In this document: positions 31,022 through 41,440 of the stretch, piece after piece | Position numbering within the stretch: the first letter of the stretch is position 1 | Layout of the letters: each line of letters opens with the position of its first letter | Origin: CAZACQ01 sp964483725 | Lineage (GTDB): Bacteria; Patescibacteriota; Gracilibacteria; Absconditabacterales; Absconditicoccaceae | DNA length: 44,894 nucleotides | NCBI GenBank assembly: GCA_964483725.1 | Contig: CAZACQ010000006.1 | Span: forward strand, 1-44,894 | Direction of reading: 5' to 3' | Notes under the pieces: model-generated | The model's input: the letters and a program-made list of their open reading frames with translations, nothing else | What the model was told of the DNA's origin: nothing | Databases searched by the model: none | Position numbers and translations under genes: made by a program

Positions 31022-31939
31022 ATGAAAGTAATAGTAGATAAAAAACAAAGAAAAGCAAAAATGAGAGCACACACAGCAACTCATTTACTTCATGCTGAAT
31101 TAAATAAAATAATACAAGATACAAAACAGGCATGATCACTTGTTGATGAAGATTATTTAAGATTTGATTTTACAACAAAAAAAGCACTAAACAATAAAGA
31201 AATAGAAAACATAGAAAGAAAGATCAACAATATAATATATAAAAATGAAAATGTATATGTAGAAAAAATGAACATGGATGATGCATTAAAAAAATGAGCT
31301 AAAGCTTTTTTTGATGAAAAATATTGAGAAGAAGTAAGAGTCATAAGTATATGAGAACAATGAGAAACTTCTATTGAACTATGTTGATGAACACATGTAA
31401 GTAATACATCAGACATATGAGCTTTCAAAATAGTATCACAAGAATCTGTATCAAGTTGAATTAGAAGGATTATAGCATATACTTGACCCAAGGTCTCTGA
31501 ATACTGCAACACTCAAGATAAATTATTAGAAGAAATAGCACAAGAGTTAGATTGTACAAGCAAACAAATAAAAGAAAAAATAAATAAAATAAATTCAGAA
31601 ATCTCATTTTATAAATCAAAATACGAATCAATAAAAGAAAAGACAATACAAAATGAATTAGAAAATCTAGAATGAAAATCAAATGATAATTTTGACCTAA
31701 TTTGAAACATATCAGATAAGGAGAATCTAAAAAATGAAAATTTTAAAGAAATAGTAAAAAGTGCAAAACAAACATTTGAAGATAAAAATGTAATAATATA
31801 TAATAATGATTGAAATTTTGCTATAATATGTAATAAATGAAATATAAGTGCAAAAAATATAAGTCAGGAAATTTGATTAAAATGATGATGATCAGATAAT
31901 TTAGTACAAGGTAAAGATACAAAAATAATATGAATTTAA
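31022..31939 (+). CDS. stand-alone alanyl-tRNA synthetase editing and C-terminal domains
   Basis: 305 residues that begin where the editing domain of AlaRS begins. Zinc motif HTATH (17-21) and CGGTH (121-125) are intact, with LVDEDYLRFDF, YGEEVRVISIGE and SGIRRIIAYTG matching AlaRS rather than the shorter AlaX. The C-terminal part ends in a DHHA1-like glycine motif LKGGGSDNLVQGKD. The catalytic class II domain and the tRNA-recognition domain are absent. It should remove Ser or Gly wrongly attached to tRNA-Ala. It may be half of a split alaS whose catalytic half is elsewhere, or a trans-editing factor. There is no trace of a lost upstream part. Confidence 0.88.
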
Positions 31940-31962
31940 AAACCAGCTAATAGCTGGTTTTT
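31938..31962. terminator. bidirectional terminator
   Basis: 12-bp stem AAAAACCAGCTA / TAGCTGGTTTTT. It overlaps the stop codon of the AlaRS-like gene and lies 4 nt from the stop of the convergent mscS-like gene. Confidence 0.87.
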
Positions 31963-31965
31963 AAA

Positions 31966-33045
31966 TTATTTTTTTGTGTGAATTACTTGTGTTGGATAAG
32001 CAAAATCAATTCACTCTTCTTTAAAAATTTCTAATAATCTAAAGTTAATATATTCTTGAGCATCCATATATCTATTAAAGTCAGATATTTGCATTGTATA
32101 AACAATTTCATAATCTAAGCTAAAATCACCAAAAGACTTAAAATGAACTCTTTGAAGTTCAGCATCAGATAACTCCTCACTAGAAAATATATCTCTAACA
32201 ATATCAGGTATCTTTTTTAATTTATCTATAGGAGTTTCATAAACAACTCAAATTGAAAAAACAATTCTTCTAGTTTGCATTAATCAATAGTTATTAACTT
32301 TTGCATTAGTCATATCTCTATTAGATATTATCAACTGCTGTCATTGCAGAGTCCTAAGCCTTGTTGTTTTAATTCAAATTTTTTCTACAGTACCAAAATC
32401 ATCACCAATAGATATAAAATCTCATATCTTAAAAGGTTTGTCCAAATATATAGATATAGAAGAAAATATATCCTGTAAAATATTCTGCAAAGCAAAAGCT
32501 ACTGCTACACCTCAAACTCACAAACTTGCCAATAAAGGTGTTATTTCAAATCACATATTCATAAGTAACAACAATATTGCAGTAGCCCAAATCACTATTT
32601 TAGATATAAGTACCAATAGATTGAAAGTTGTTATATTATCTTTACTATCTTCTTTTTCTAATAATGCCTTGTTTAGTATATATTGTACAAAATTAATTCA
32701 AACTCTAGTTGCTTGAAGTAAAACAATAACTAAGAAAATAATATCAACAGCCTTATCAATATTTTCTGGTAAGTACAAGTACTTTAATGGAAAGTATAGG
32801 TACAAAGCCCAGTAAAAATACCTAGGTAATGAATTAATATTTTCTACTACAAACTCATCAAATTTAAAATCAGTACTAGAAGAAAGTTTCTTAAGTTTCT
32901 TTAAAATTATCAGCCTAAATATCTTTATGAAGATATATAAAATAATAACAAATCAAAGGGCTATCAAATACTCTATTAATGTATTTCAAAAATAAACTTC
33001 ATTAAAATCTATAAGTTCAAGTACATAAGTATAATAAAAATCCAT
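31966..33045 (-). CDS. MscS-family mechanosensitive channel (second paralogue)
   Basis: 359 residues. Four predicted helices in the first ~200 residues, then the conserved pore region LLASLGVGGVAVAFALQNIL, QDIFSSISIYLDKPFKIGDF, and the beta domain with KTTRLRTLQGQQLIISNRDM. The VAFALQNILQDIFSS pattern is the YnaI/MscS type. It has an extra N-terminal helix pair compared with the channel at 16539-17501. Likely function is osmotic relief. Confidence 0.92.
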
Positions 33046-33111
33046 AAAAAAACTTTGCTTAAAAAATAAATCTAAGTGAGTTTATAAACAAATAATAATT
33101 TATTTCAACAA

Positions 33112-33140
33112 AAAAGGAGTAAGTTAAACTTACTCCTTTT
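33112..33140 (-). terminator. terminator of the groES-groEL operon
   Basis: 13-bp perfect stem AAAAGGAGTAAGT / ACTTACTCCTTTT with loop TAA, 17 nt after the groEL stop, T-run on the minus strand. Confidence 0.9.
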
Positions 33141-33156
33141 AAAAATGAAAATTCAA

Positions 33157-34824
33157 TTACATCATTCATGGCATTCACATACCTCACATTCAACCCATTC
33201 ATCACATTCAAGCCATTTCGTCTTCAGAAGACTTATCATCATCTTTTTTTGGAGAATCTGCTATCACAGCATCTGTTGTAAGCAACATACTAGCTGCACT
33301 TGTAGCATTTTGAAGAGCTTCTCTAACTACTTTCACTGGATCAATAACTCACTCTTTCAATAAGTCAACATACTCACCTGTTTTAGAATTGAATCAGTAA
33401 TTAATATCATCACCCTCTTTAACTTTTTCTATAACCAAATCTGCTTTGTATCAAGCATTGTTAACTATTTGCTTAGCTGGATATTGAATAGCATTTTTTA
33501 TAATTTCAACTCAAACTTGTTCATCTTTATCATCAAGATTCACATCATCTAATGTTTTTGATATATTAAGCAAAGCAGTTCATCCTCATGCAAGAATTCA
33601 TTCTTGAACAGCTGCTCTAGTTGCATTCATAGCATCTTCTATTTTAAATTTCTTGTTTTTCATTTCAGTTTCAGTTGCAGCTCAAACTCTAATCACAGCA
33701 ACTCATCAAACTAATCTTGCCAGTCTTTCTTGCAATTTTTCCTTATCATAATCAGAACTTGTATTTTCCATTTGAACTCTGATTTCTTGAACTCTTGAAT
33801 CTATACTTGATTGATCTCATTGTCAACCAACAACAGTTGTATTATCTTTTGTTGAAACAATTTTATCTGCAGAACCTACAACTTCTAAACCAACATTTTC
33901 TAAATTCATTCAAGTCTCTTCTGTAATAACTTCAGCTCAAGTAACTGTAGCTATATCTTTAAGCATTTCTTTCTTTCTATCACCAAATCATGGAGCCTTT
34001 ACAGCCAATACATTCAATACACCTCTAAGTTTATTCAAAACTAGAGTTGCAAGTGCCTCTCATTCTATTTCTTCAGCAATCAAAACTATATCTTTTTTAC
34101 CAGAATTTGTTATTTGTTCCAATAAAGGTAATATTTCTTTAATAGATGAAATTTTTTTGTCAGTTACTATTACTGAAGGTTTTTCTGATATAGCTTCCAT
34201 TCTAGAAGTATCAGTTACAAAATAAGGACTTAAATAACCTTGATCAAATTGCATACCTTTTACTACATCCTTTTCTAATCAAATTGATTTACCTTCCTCT
34301 ACAGTAACAACTCAGTCATTTCAAACTTCTTCCATGATCTCAGATATCAACTCACCTACTTGTTCATCTTGTGCAGATATAGTAGCAACTTGTTTAATTT
34401 GTTCTTTTGTATCAACCGGTTTTGCCTGTCATTTAAGCTCTTCTACTGCCCTTTCAGCAGCTTTATGCAAACCTCTTCAAAGAGCAAAAGGATTTACTCA
34501 AGAACTAATATATCTTAATCATTCTTTACTTATAGAATCTACCAAAACTACAGTACTTGTTGTACCATCACCTGCTGCATCATTTGTTTTATTAGCAGCT
34601 TCTTTAACAAATTCTGCTCATATATTTTCTAACTTATCTTCCAGCTCAATTTCTTTAGCTACTGTAACACCATCATTTGTAACAGTAGGAGCTCAATATG
34701 ATTTTTCAAGTATTACATTTTTACCTTTAGGTCACATTGTAACCATAACAGCATTTGCTACTTTTTGTATACCTGAATATACTTGTTTTCTTCAATCATC
34801 TTGATATTTAATAACTTTTGCCAT
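33157..34824 (-). CDS. groEL: chaperonin GroEL
   Basis: 555 residues, near the usual 545. Recognisable segments include GPKGKNVILEKSYGAPTVTN, the ATP-site stretch NDAAGDGTTSTVVL, and the C-terminal Gly-Met tail (MAGMGGMGGMGGMGMPGMM) in which most glycines are TGA. It is the 60-kDa ring chaperonin that folds proteins in the cytoplasm with GroES. Expression probably follows the CIRCE-like operator before groES. Confidence 0.98.
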
Positions 34825-34855
34825 TTTATCTTTATTATTAATAATATAAATTTAA

Positions 34856-35020
34856 TTATTCTTCTTCTCATCATAATAACTCTGTATACTCTTTTATATA
34901 GGAATCTATCTTCTCTAATTTTTCTTTATCATTTAATTCTTCATTTTCAATTATTCCTCTTATATAACCAAAGGTATATCATAAAAAATGTTCAATTGAT
35001 TCAAAATCATTATTAGACAT
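34856..35020 (-). CDS. small acidic ORF between groES and groEL
   Basis: 54 residues, MSNNDFESIEHFLGYTFGYI at the start, ending in ELLGGEEE with two adjacent TGA Gly codons. It is spaced 21 nt from groES and 31 nt from groEL in the same direction, so it is inside the chaperonin transcript. No family recognised. Length, an ATG and fit between the two genes favour a real product. Confidence 0.6.
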
Positions 35021-35041
35021 GTTTTTAAATTATTATTAAAT

Positions 35042-35344
35042 TTATCATTCTTTAGCCAAAATACTTGAATGTTTAACTACAAGATATTTTTCTTTTTCTC
35101 AGTCTCAATTAATTTCAATTTCATCTGGACTATATTTAGTAAAATGTACTATATCACCAACTTTAACATCCATAGATGATCTATTTCAATTCTCAAGAAT
35201 TCTTCACTCTCAAACTGCAACAACTTCTCATTTTCAAGGTTTTTCTTTATTTGTATCTGGAAGTACAATTCAAGATTTTGTTTTAGTCTCTTCTTGCACA
35301 GGTTTAACTACTATATTATCCTCTATTGGCAATAATTTTGTCAT
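35042..35344 (-). CDS. groES: co-chaperonin GroES
   Basis: 100 residues. N-terminus MTKLLPIEDNIVVKPVQEET, mobile loop TKSGIVLPDT, then KPGKGEVVAVGEG and VKVGDIVHYTKYSPDEIEI. It caps the GroEL ring. The promoter with a CIRCE-like inverted repeat lies 25-78 nt upstream of its ATG. Confidence 0.96.
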
Positions 35345-35368
35345 AGTTGATATTTTTAAAATTTAAAA

Positions 35369-35391
35369 GGCACCTATTTATTTAAGGTGCC
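35369..35391 (-). promoter_or_regulatory. CIRCE-like operator of groES-groEL
   Basis: Inverted repeat GGCACCT (35369-35375), 9-nt spacer, AGGTGCC (35385-35391). CIRCE, the HrcA binding site, is TTAGCACTC-N9-GAGTGCTAA; spacing is the same and the GCAC/GTGC core is shared. It lies directly downstream of the -10 box and 25 nt before the groES ATG. The same design occurs at 44538-44560. A plain terminator for the 35457-36680 gene is the alternative, as TTTT follows the stem. Confidence 0.6.
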
Positions 35392-35422
35392 ATTATAATA
35401 AAAAATTTTAAAAAAATTTCAA
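35392..35422 (-). promoter_or_regulatory. groES promoter
   Basis: Minus-strand TTGAAA (35422-35417) then TATTAT at 16 nt (35400-35395) or TATAAT at 19 nt (35397-35392). The -10 abuts the CIRCE-like repeat. Confidence 0.5.
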
Positions 35423-35456
35423 GACTTTTTATCACCAAAAGACAATAAGTGCCAAA

Positions 35457-36680
35457 TTATCAACTAATTCGCCAGGAATCAAACCTTTCATTATCCCAGT
35501 AAAAATTAAAATTAGGATTTATTGAAGGAAACATAGTTCAGTCAATATTTATATAAGAATTATTTATAGCATAAGTAAGAAAATAACAAATTGAAAATGA
35601 TTCTATATCATCAATTTCTTTTTCTAAATCTAATTCTAAATAATTTTGAGAACAGAAATTTTGATATTCAAGTATAATATCTTGCAAATATCATTCATTT
35701 AATAAGCAGTCATAATCCTGATAACAATGATGTTCATCTCCTATATTATCATTAGCTTGTGTTAATAAATAAAACTGCAAGTCTAGTATTCAATTATAAA
35801 GAGCATCATCCATAGATTCTTCTTCAAAAGCAGGATCATAACTATCTTCTAAATTTTCATAATAAGAAAGAAATTGAGCAAACCATAACTGCAAACTCTG
35901 CAAATGCTGTCAGTACCTTCATTGAACTATAGAAACCATACTTGGAGAAGCACTTGGTGAGGCATCATGAAAGGAAGCTAATTTATAATTATTTGCCGAA
36001 GATTCATAATCTCCAAAATAATAAAAATAATTAAAAGCAAGTTGATAAGGAAGATTATAACTTAAACAAGGATTTATGTATTTATCTTTTTCATCAGAAA
36101 AAATCAAATCATAAAATTTGTCATCAGACATAGAATTAACTTCATCAACTATTTCTCAATCACATGTATAATGTATTCATTTTTCTCACAAACTTATAGA
36201 ATCTTCCCAAGATCACTCTTTGACTTCATCAGAAACAATTGAATTTTTATCAATTGGTATTACAAGCTGTCAAAAAACATAAGGGTAAGACCAATAAGGA
36301 GATATAGAAGTTAAATTGTCTAATATTGATTTCAAATTGTGAAGGTATTCAGATTGAAATAAAGTTCATACATATTGTATGCTATTTATCCATAAATAAG
36401 AAGAATATGTTTGCTGATGAGGCATAAATATACAATTTTGCTGTTCTTCATGACAATGTTCTGAATATTTAGAAATAATTTCATTACTAAAAATATAAGA
36501 TAGCTCTCTATCTGAATCATAAAAATAGTCCACATAAGAATTATCAATTAAAGTAGAAAAATTAATATTATATCAAAAAACTTGAAAATCAGTATTTTTA
36601 TCAAAAACAACAGTTTTTTGTATAAAAACAAAAATTAAAAGAAAAGCAAAAATAAAAAATATATACAAATATTTAATCAT
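35457..36680 (-). CDS. hypothetical membrane-anchored protein
   Basis: 407 residues. One N-terminal membrane helix (about 4-22, YLYIFFIFAFLLIFVF) and then a large Tyr/Asp/Ser/Asn-rich domain outside the membrane, predicted mostly helical, with several Cys (for example HCHEEQQNC and QNFC) that could form disulfides. There is a Pro/Ser spot (DASPSASPSM) near the middle. It starts 9 nt after the next gene (36690-37442), so they are one operon. No family recognised. Confidence 0.75.
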
Positions 36681-36689
36681 AATTATACA

Positions 36690-37442
36690 CTAATTAACAC
36701 TAAAAGATCTAAGTTCATTCCTCAAACTTGTAAGTTGCTCAAGTTTATTTGTTTTAAACAATTGAAAATTTTCTACTATTTCATGAGAATTATTTTCTAT
36801 TACAAAAAGTTTTCTTTCTAAAATAGAATTATAAAAAGTTAATTTTTCATCTATAGCTTTAAATGCATTATACTTAACTCTATGCTCTATATAACATGGT
36901 CAAGATTCTGAAGATATATCTAATCATTCTTTTAACATATATGAATCTTGTTGTTTTAATCATTGATAAAAAAGATTATCTCAATATTTTTTTTCAGAAT
37001 CACAAGACTGACTATCAAGCATATTCTCCTGTGCTTTTCATCTAATAATTTCTATACTATCTTTATTATTATGTACAAGATTTCTCATTTGTCATATATA
37101 AGACTCAAGTATTTGCCTTTTTTCAGATCTTCAATCCAATAATTGAACTATATCAGTATTTACAAGATTTTTGGTACTTTTGATATTAGACAAGGACTTA
37201 TCTATATAATGGCTTGAAGAATAAATTCATTTACCAAAAGATATATTAGCAAGAGCAAGCTCCACTGCATCATCTCACACCAAATCTTCTCTTATATAAT
37301 TTTCAGATAATTTTAAATTTTGTTCACTTGACCAAAAAGCTAACCAAGAAAATGAAAATGTACTAGCAGAAAAAAAGAAATAGAAAATAAAGCTAAATAA
37401 AACAAATCATACAACAAAAGTGGGCTTTTTAAAATATTTCAT
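36690..37442 (-). CDS. hypothetical membrane-anchored helical protein
   Basis: 250 residues. A membrane helix near the N-terminus (about 7-32, TFVVGFVLFSFIFYFFS) and then long charged helices, with CDSEKK and GPCYIEH as the only Cys spots. Layout matches its operon partner at 35457-36680, suggesting that both face outside and act together. No known domain recognised. Confidence 0.75.
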
Positions 37443-37533
37443 AACAAAGTATTGAGTTATAAATCTTATTTGAAAGATAAAATATACAGTCTTAATTTAA
37501 TAAAATTTAATTATTTTTCAATAGCAATAAATA

Positions 37534-38067
37534 CTATCCATCAATAAAGCTCTTAATTGATGAGTCTATTTCATCATATTTAGAAAAAATTGAATCTAGC
37601 TCATCTTTTTTAAACCTAGATAAAACATGTTGAGTGATAAGAGATTTATCTTGAGGCCTATCTATTCAAACTTTTAACCTATAGAACTGATCTGTTCACA
37701 AACTTGAAATAGTACTTTTAACTCAATTATGTCCTCAAGCACTTCATCATAACCTAAGTCTAATCTTAGATAAAGGAAGATCAATATCATCATAAATCAA
37801 TAAAATATCTTTAAAGTCAATTTTATAAAAATTTGAAATACTAGAAATTGACTGTCATGATAAGTTCATATATGTCATAGGCTTCAGGGCAATTATTTTA
37901 TTTGATACATCATTAAGATAAGAAATTTCTCACTTAAATTTATTTTCATATGAAAAGCTTGAAAATCAGTTTTGATCACAAAACTTTTCAATTATTTCAA
38001 ATCATATATTATGCCTTGTTAATTTATATTTATCTCAAGGATTTCCAAGTCATACCAAAAGTTTCAT
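37534..38067 (-). CDS. pth: peptidyl-tRNA hydrolase
   Basis: 177 residues. The Pth signature MKLLVGLGNPGDKYKLTRHN places the catalytic His at about residue 19, followed by KPMTYMNLSGQSISSI, LLIYDDIDLP with catalytic Asp, and GGSAGGHNGVKS. It frees tRNA from dropped-off peptides in the cytoplasm. The Gly of LGNPG and the GG pairs are TGA codons. It starts 29 nt after infB's stop codon. Confidence 0.96.
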
Positions 38068-38096
38068 CAAAATGAAATTTAGCAGAATAAATAATC

Positions 38097-40505
38097 TTAT
38101 TCCATTATATAAAAGTCTATTTTATCTCATTCTTGAAGTTTTTTATTAACTTTAATTTTCATTCAACAATCGTGACCTGAAGAGATTTTATCAACATTTT
38201 CTTGTTCTTTTTTCAAAGATGTCACTTTACCAGTAGCAACAGCATCCTCTTCTCATGATCTATATACTCTTAGATATGCTCAATTTTGAATATATCAATC
38301 CAAAACTCTTCATCATATAATCATATCACTAGCTTTTCTATAAAATACAGCCTTTAGATCTAGGCTTCATATATAAACTTCTTGTTTTTCAACTTCTATC
38401 ATTCAAGATGCAATAGATTCTACATAATCAATCAATTCATAAATAATATCAAAAGATTTAATAACAACAGATTGGTTTTCAGCCTTTTTCTTTATTGCTC
38501 AAGAAGCAGACACATTAAATCAAAGAATAAATGCATCAGATGCTTTTGCCAAGTTTATATCTGAATCAGTAACTCATCAAACATCATTGTGAATCACCTT
38601 AATATCCACATTTTCATGAACATCAATTTTTCAAATAGCATACTTAAGTGCTTCTAAACTTCAAAAAGAATCAGATTTCAAAATTAATTTAAGTTGAACT
38701 TTTTCTCATGCTGATATTTGGTCTAAAATATTTTGAACTCAAACTTGTGATTCTTGCTCTTGTTTAGAATCTTTAATCATAGAAATTTTTGTACGAGCTT
38801 GTTTTTCAGAATCTACAACTTCTACAATAGTTCAAGGTTTTGGCAAATCTTGTATTCATAAGATTTGCACAGGTTCTCAACCATAAGCAATTTTAGTATC
38901 TTTATGTTTCCAATTAGTCATTCTCCTAACTTTTCAGAAAACATCTCATATCACTAAAACATCTCAAACTTTTATGTTTCAAGTCATCATAATAATACTA
39001 GCTGTTATTCACTTTTTTGCATCTTTATCAGATTCTACAACAATACCAATTCAATTTCTATCAGGATTATATTTAAGTTCTAATATTTCAGATTGCAGAG
39101 AAATCATTTCTAAAAGATCATCTATTCATTCTCAAGTCATTGAGGATACAGGAACTACTACGGTCTCACCTCCCCAATCTTCAGGTACAAGTCAGTGTTC
39201 AGCTAAATTTCATTTAACCAATTCTAAATTTGCATTTGGTAAGTCTATTTTTGTTATTGCAACAATTATCGGAACTCAAGCATCTTTTGCATGATTGATT
39301 GCCTCTATTGTTTGTTGTTTAATTCAATCATCTGCAGCAACTACAATAATAGCAACATCTGTTATTTTTGATCATCTAGCTCTAAGAGATGTAAATAATT
39401 CATGTCATGGAGTATCTATAAATGTAATTAAATTATTGTTATGATGAATTTGAGATGCTCATATTGACTGAGTAATTCAACCAGATTCTCATCATACAAT
39501 ATCAGTTTTTCTTAAATAATCCAATAATTTTGTCTTACCATGGTCTACATGTCACATAACAGTAACTATAGGAGCTCTAACAGATAAATTTCAAAGATCT
39601 TTATCAGACTCTACTATAGACTGTATATCTCATGACAAAATATCACTAACAGAAACAGTTTCTTTTTCTTTTTCAATTTTAACTCACAACTCCTCTCATA
39701 TCAAAACAGCAGTATCAAAATCAATACTAGCAGTTACTGGTAACATTATTTTATTTGCTAATAATTTTTTCATAACTTCTTGCAAACTAACTCACATTTT
39801 TTCAGAGAATTCTTTTATACTTATAGTATCTCATATAGTTATACTAGCTTTCTTTTTCAATGTACTTGAAACTTGTGGAGAAACTTCTCTTTTCTTAATC
39901 GGCTCTTCCTCCTTAACTTTAGTATTCGCTCACTTTTTCTTGTCTTTTTTTGTAAAAGTTTTTTTCTTTACTGAAAAAGCTTTTCCAGATGTAGAATTAG
40001 CTCAAGGTTTCGCACTAGATGACTTATCTTTTTTAACTACACTTATTTTAGGCTTTGTTTCTTGTTCAACAGGTGCATCTGAAGTTGATTCAAAATTGCT
40101 AGTTAAGTCATCCTTACTAGCTTTTTCTAGATCTTTTGATCAAGTTCATAAAGTTTTATCTGTATCAAGATCTCAGCTATAACTTTCTACACTAGCAGAG
40201 TCTTCCTGTGTCTCTTCATCAACAGAATCAAATCAAAGTTGTGAAAGAAATGAATCTTCTTGTGATAGAAGATCATCTGCAGTAAAAACTTTACCTCAAT
40301 CAGAGTCAGATTTTTCACTTTTATTTTCTTGGGATTTTTTAATTGTAGAATCTGTATCTGAAGAAGATTTTAATTCTTCAAATATAGAGTCTGAAATTCT
40401 TGAAGTTTTTTCACTATATTTTTTACCTGTTTTTTCTTGAACTAAGTCCAAAAATTCTTTTTTTGATAGTCAAAACTCCTTGCTTGCTGCTGATATACTA
40501 ACCAT
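38097..40505 (-). CDS. infB: translation initiation factor IF-2
   Basis: 802 residues. A long Ser/Lys/Asp-rich N-terminal part (about 1-200) is low-complexity. It is followed by IF2_N-like SIKEFSEKMGVSLQEVMKKL and the GTPase with G1 GHVDHGKTKLLD (about residue 315-326), DTPGHELF (G3) and TKIDLPNA (G4), then the C-terminal domains with the usual Cys-containing HDCGMKIKVN near the end. It brings initiator tRNA to the 30S subunit. nusA and rbfA, frequent neighbours, are absent. Confidence 0.96.
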
Positions 40506-40590
40506 ACACAAATTTAGTTAAATTTATAAATTTATTTAACTAATATATATAAAGATTTTTTAGAAAAAAACAATAATAAATTTTTTTAAA

Positions 40591-40618
40591 TTGACAAATC
40601 ACTGCAATTATTTATTAT
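40591..40618 (+). promoter_or_regulatory. promoter of the lipoprotein-helicase run
   Basis: TTGACA (40591-40596), 16-nt spacer, TATTAT (40613-40618), about 30 nt before ATG 40649, divergent from infB. Confidence 0.6.
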
Positions 40619-40648
40619 TAAGTAATTTAAAATTAAAACTATAAGAAA

Positions 40649-41416
40649 ATGAGTTTTAATAAAATAAAAGATAAGAGCAACACTCCAGAAAGAAATCAAA
40701 ATAATATAATTAAAAGTACAGCATCAGCAATTGCATTAAGTCTATCATTAACATGATGCAATTTCACTCTTGTAAAATCTGACTGAACAAATAATCAAGA
40801 TAATATACTTCAGGATAATAAAATAAATGAACAAGAAGAAGTAAGTAAGCTTTCAGGTATAGATGCAGAAATAAATAGAGCCAAAGAAGAACTTAGCAAA
40901 GAAGATAATTTTGAAAAAAGAAAAGAAATATTAGAATATATTGAAAGACTAAAATCACTACAGTCTGAGACTTCTAGTAAAAATATAACACAGACACAAA
41001 GACCAACATGATCTGATTATCATATAAGCTTTGAACAAAGAGAGACATCACCACAGCAAATCTTTGTCAGTATAGTATGATGAAATTATGAATATAGAAG
41101 AGTTAGTTGAAAACTAACTGACCCAAGCTCATGGTGAACAAAGAGAGAAAAGCTAGAATTAGACAACAATGAAGTAAATACAAATATAAACAAATGAGAC
41201 AAAATTTATTGAAACATAGTATTTTGAGACTCAAGCAGGTCTAGACAAGTTGAAGTTGCACTTGAATATGATTGAAATTTTTTGAATATATATCATGACT
41301 GAAATTATCATAGAATACCTATAATATGAAGAAATAAATGAGAAAAACTAAATATAGAACTATGATCACAAAGAGATAGATTTTTGCAATTAGATATTAT
41401 CCTGGACTGGAGATAA
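40649..41416 (+). CDS. putative lipoprotein
   Basis: 255 residues. A polar N-terminus, a short hydrophobic stretch and the lipobox LSLTGC with Cys37; the Gly before this Cys is a TGA codon. A coiled linker (EINRAKEELSKEDN and nearby) then leads to a beta-rich domain (about 120-255) with many aromatic and Gly residues (SFEQRETSPQQIF, then DKIYGNIVFGDSSRSR). It is expected to be lipid-anchored outside the membrane. It starts a three-gene plus-strand run and precedes the helicase by 24 nt. Family not recognised. Confidence 0.78.
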
Positions 41417-41440
41417 TTTAAAAATAGATTTTAAAAATAA

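Noticed and set aside
33145..33363. Plus-strand His/Ser-rich frame
   Set aside because: It is the antisense of the groEL C-terminal Gly-Met tail; the minus frame is a clear GroEL.
34334..34804. 156-codon plus-strand frame
   Set aside because: Antisense of conserved GroEL coding sequence; low stop density on this strand explains it.
38974..40182. Plus-strand frames across infB
   Set aside because: Antisense to IF-2, which is unambiguous on minus.
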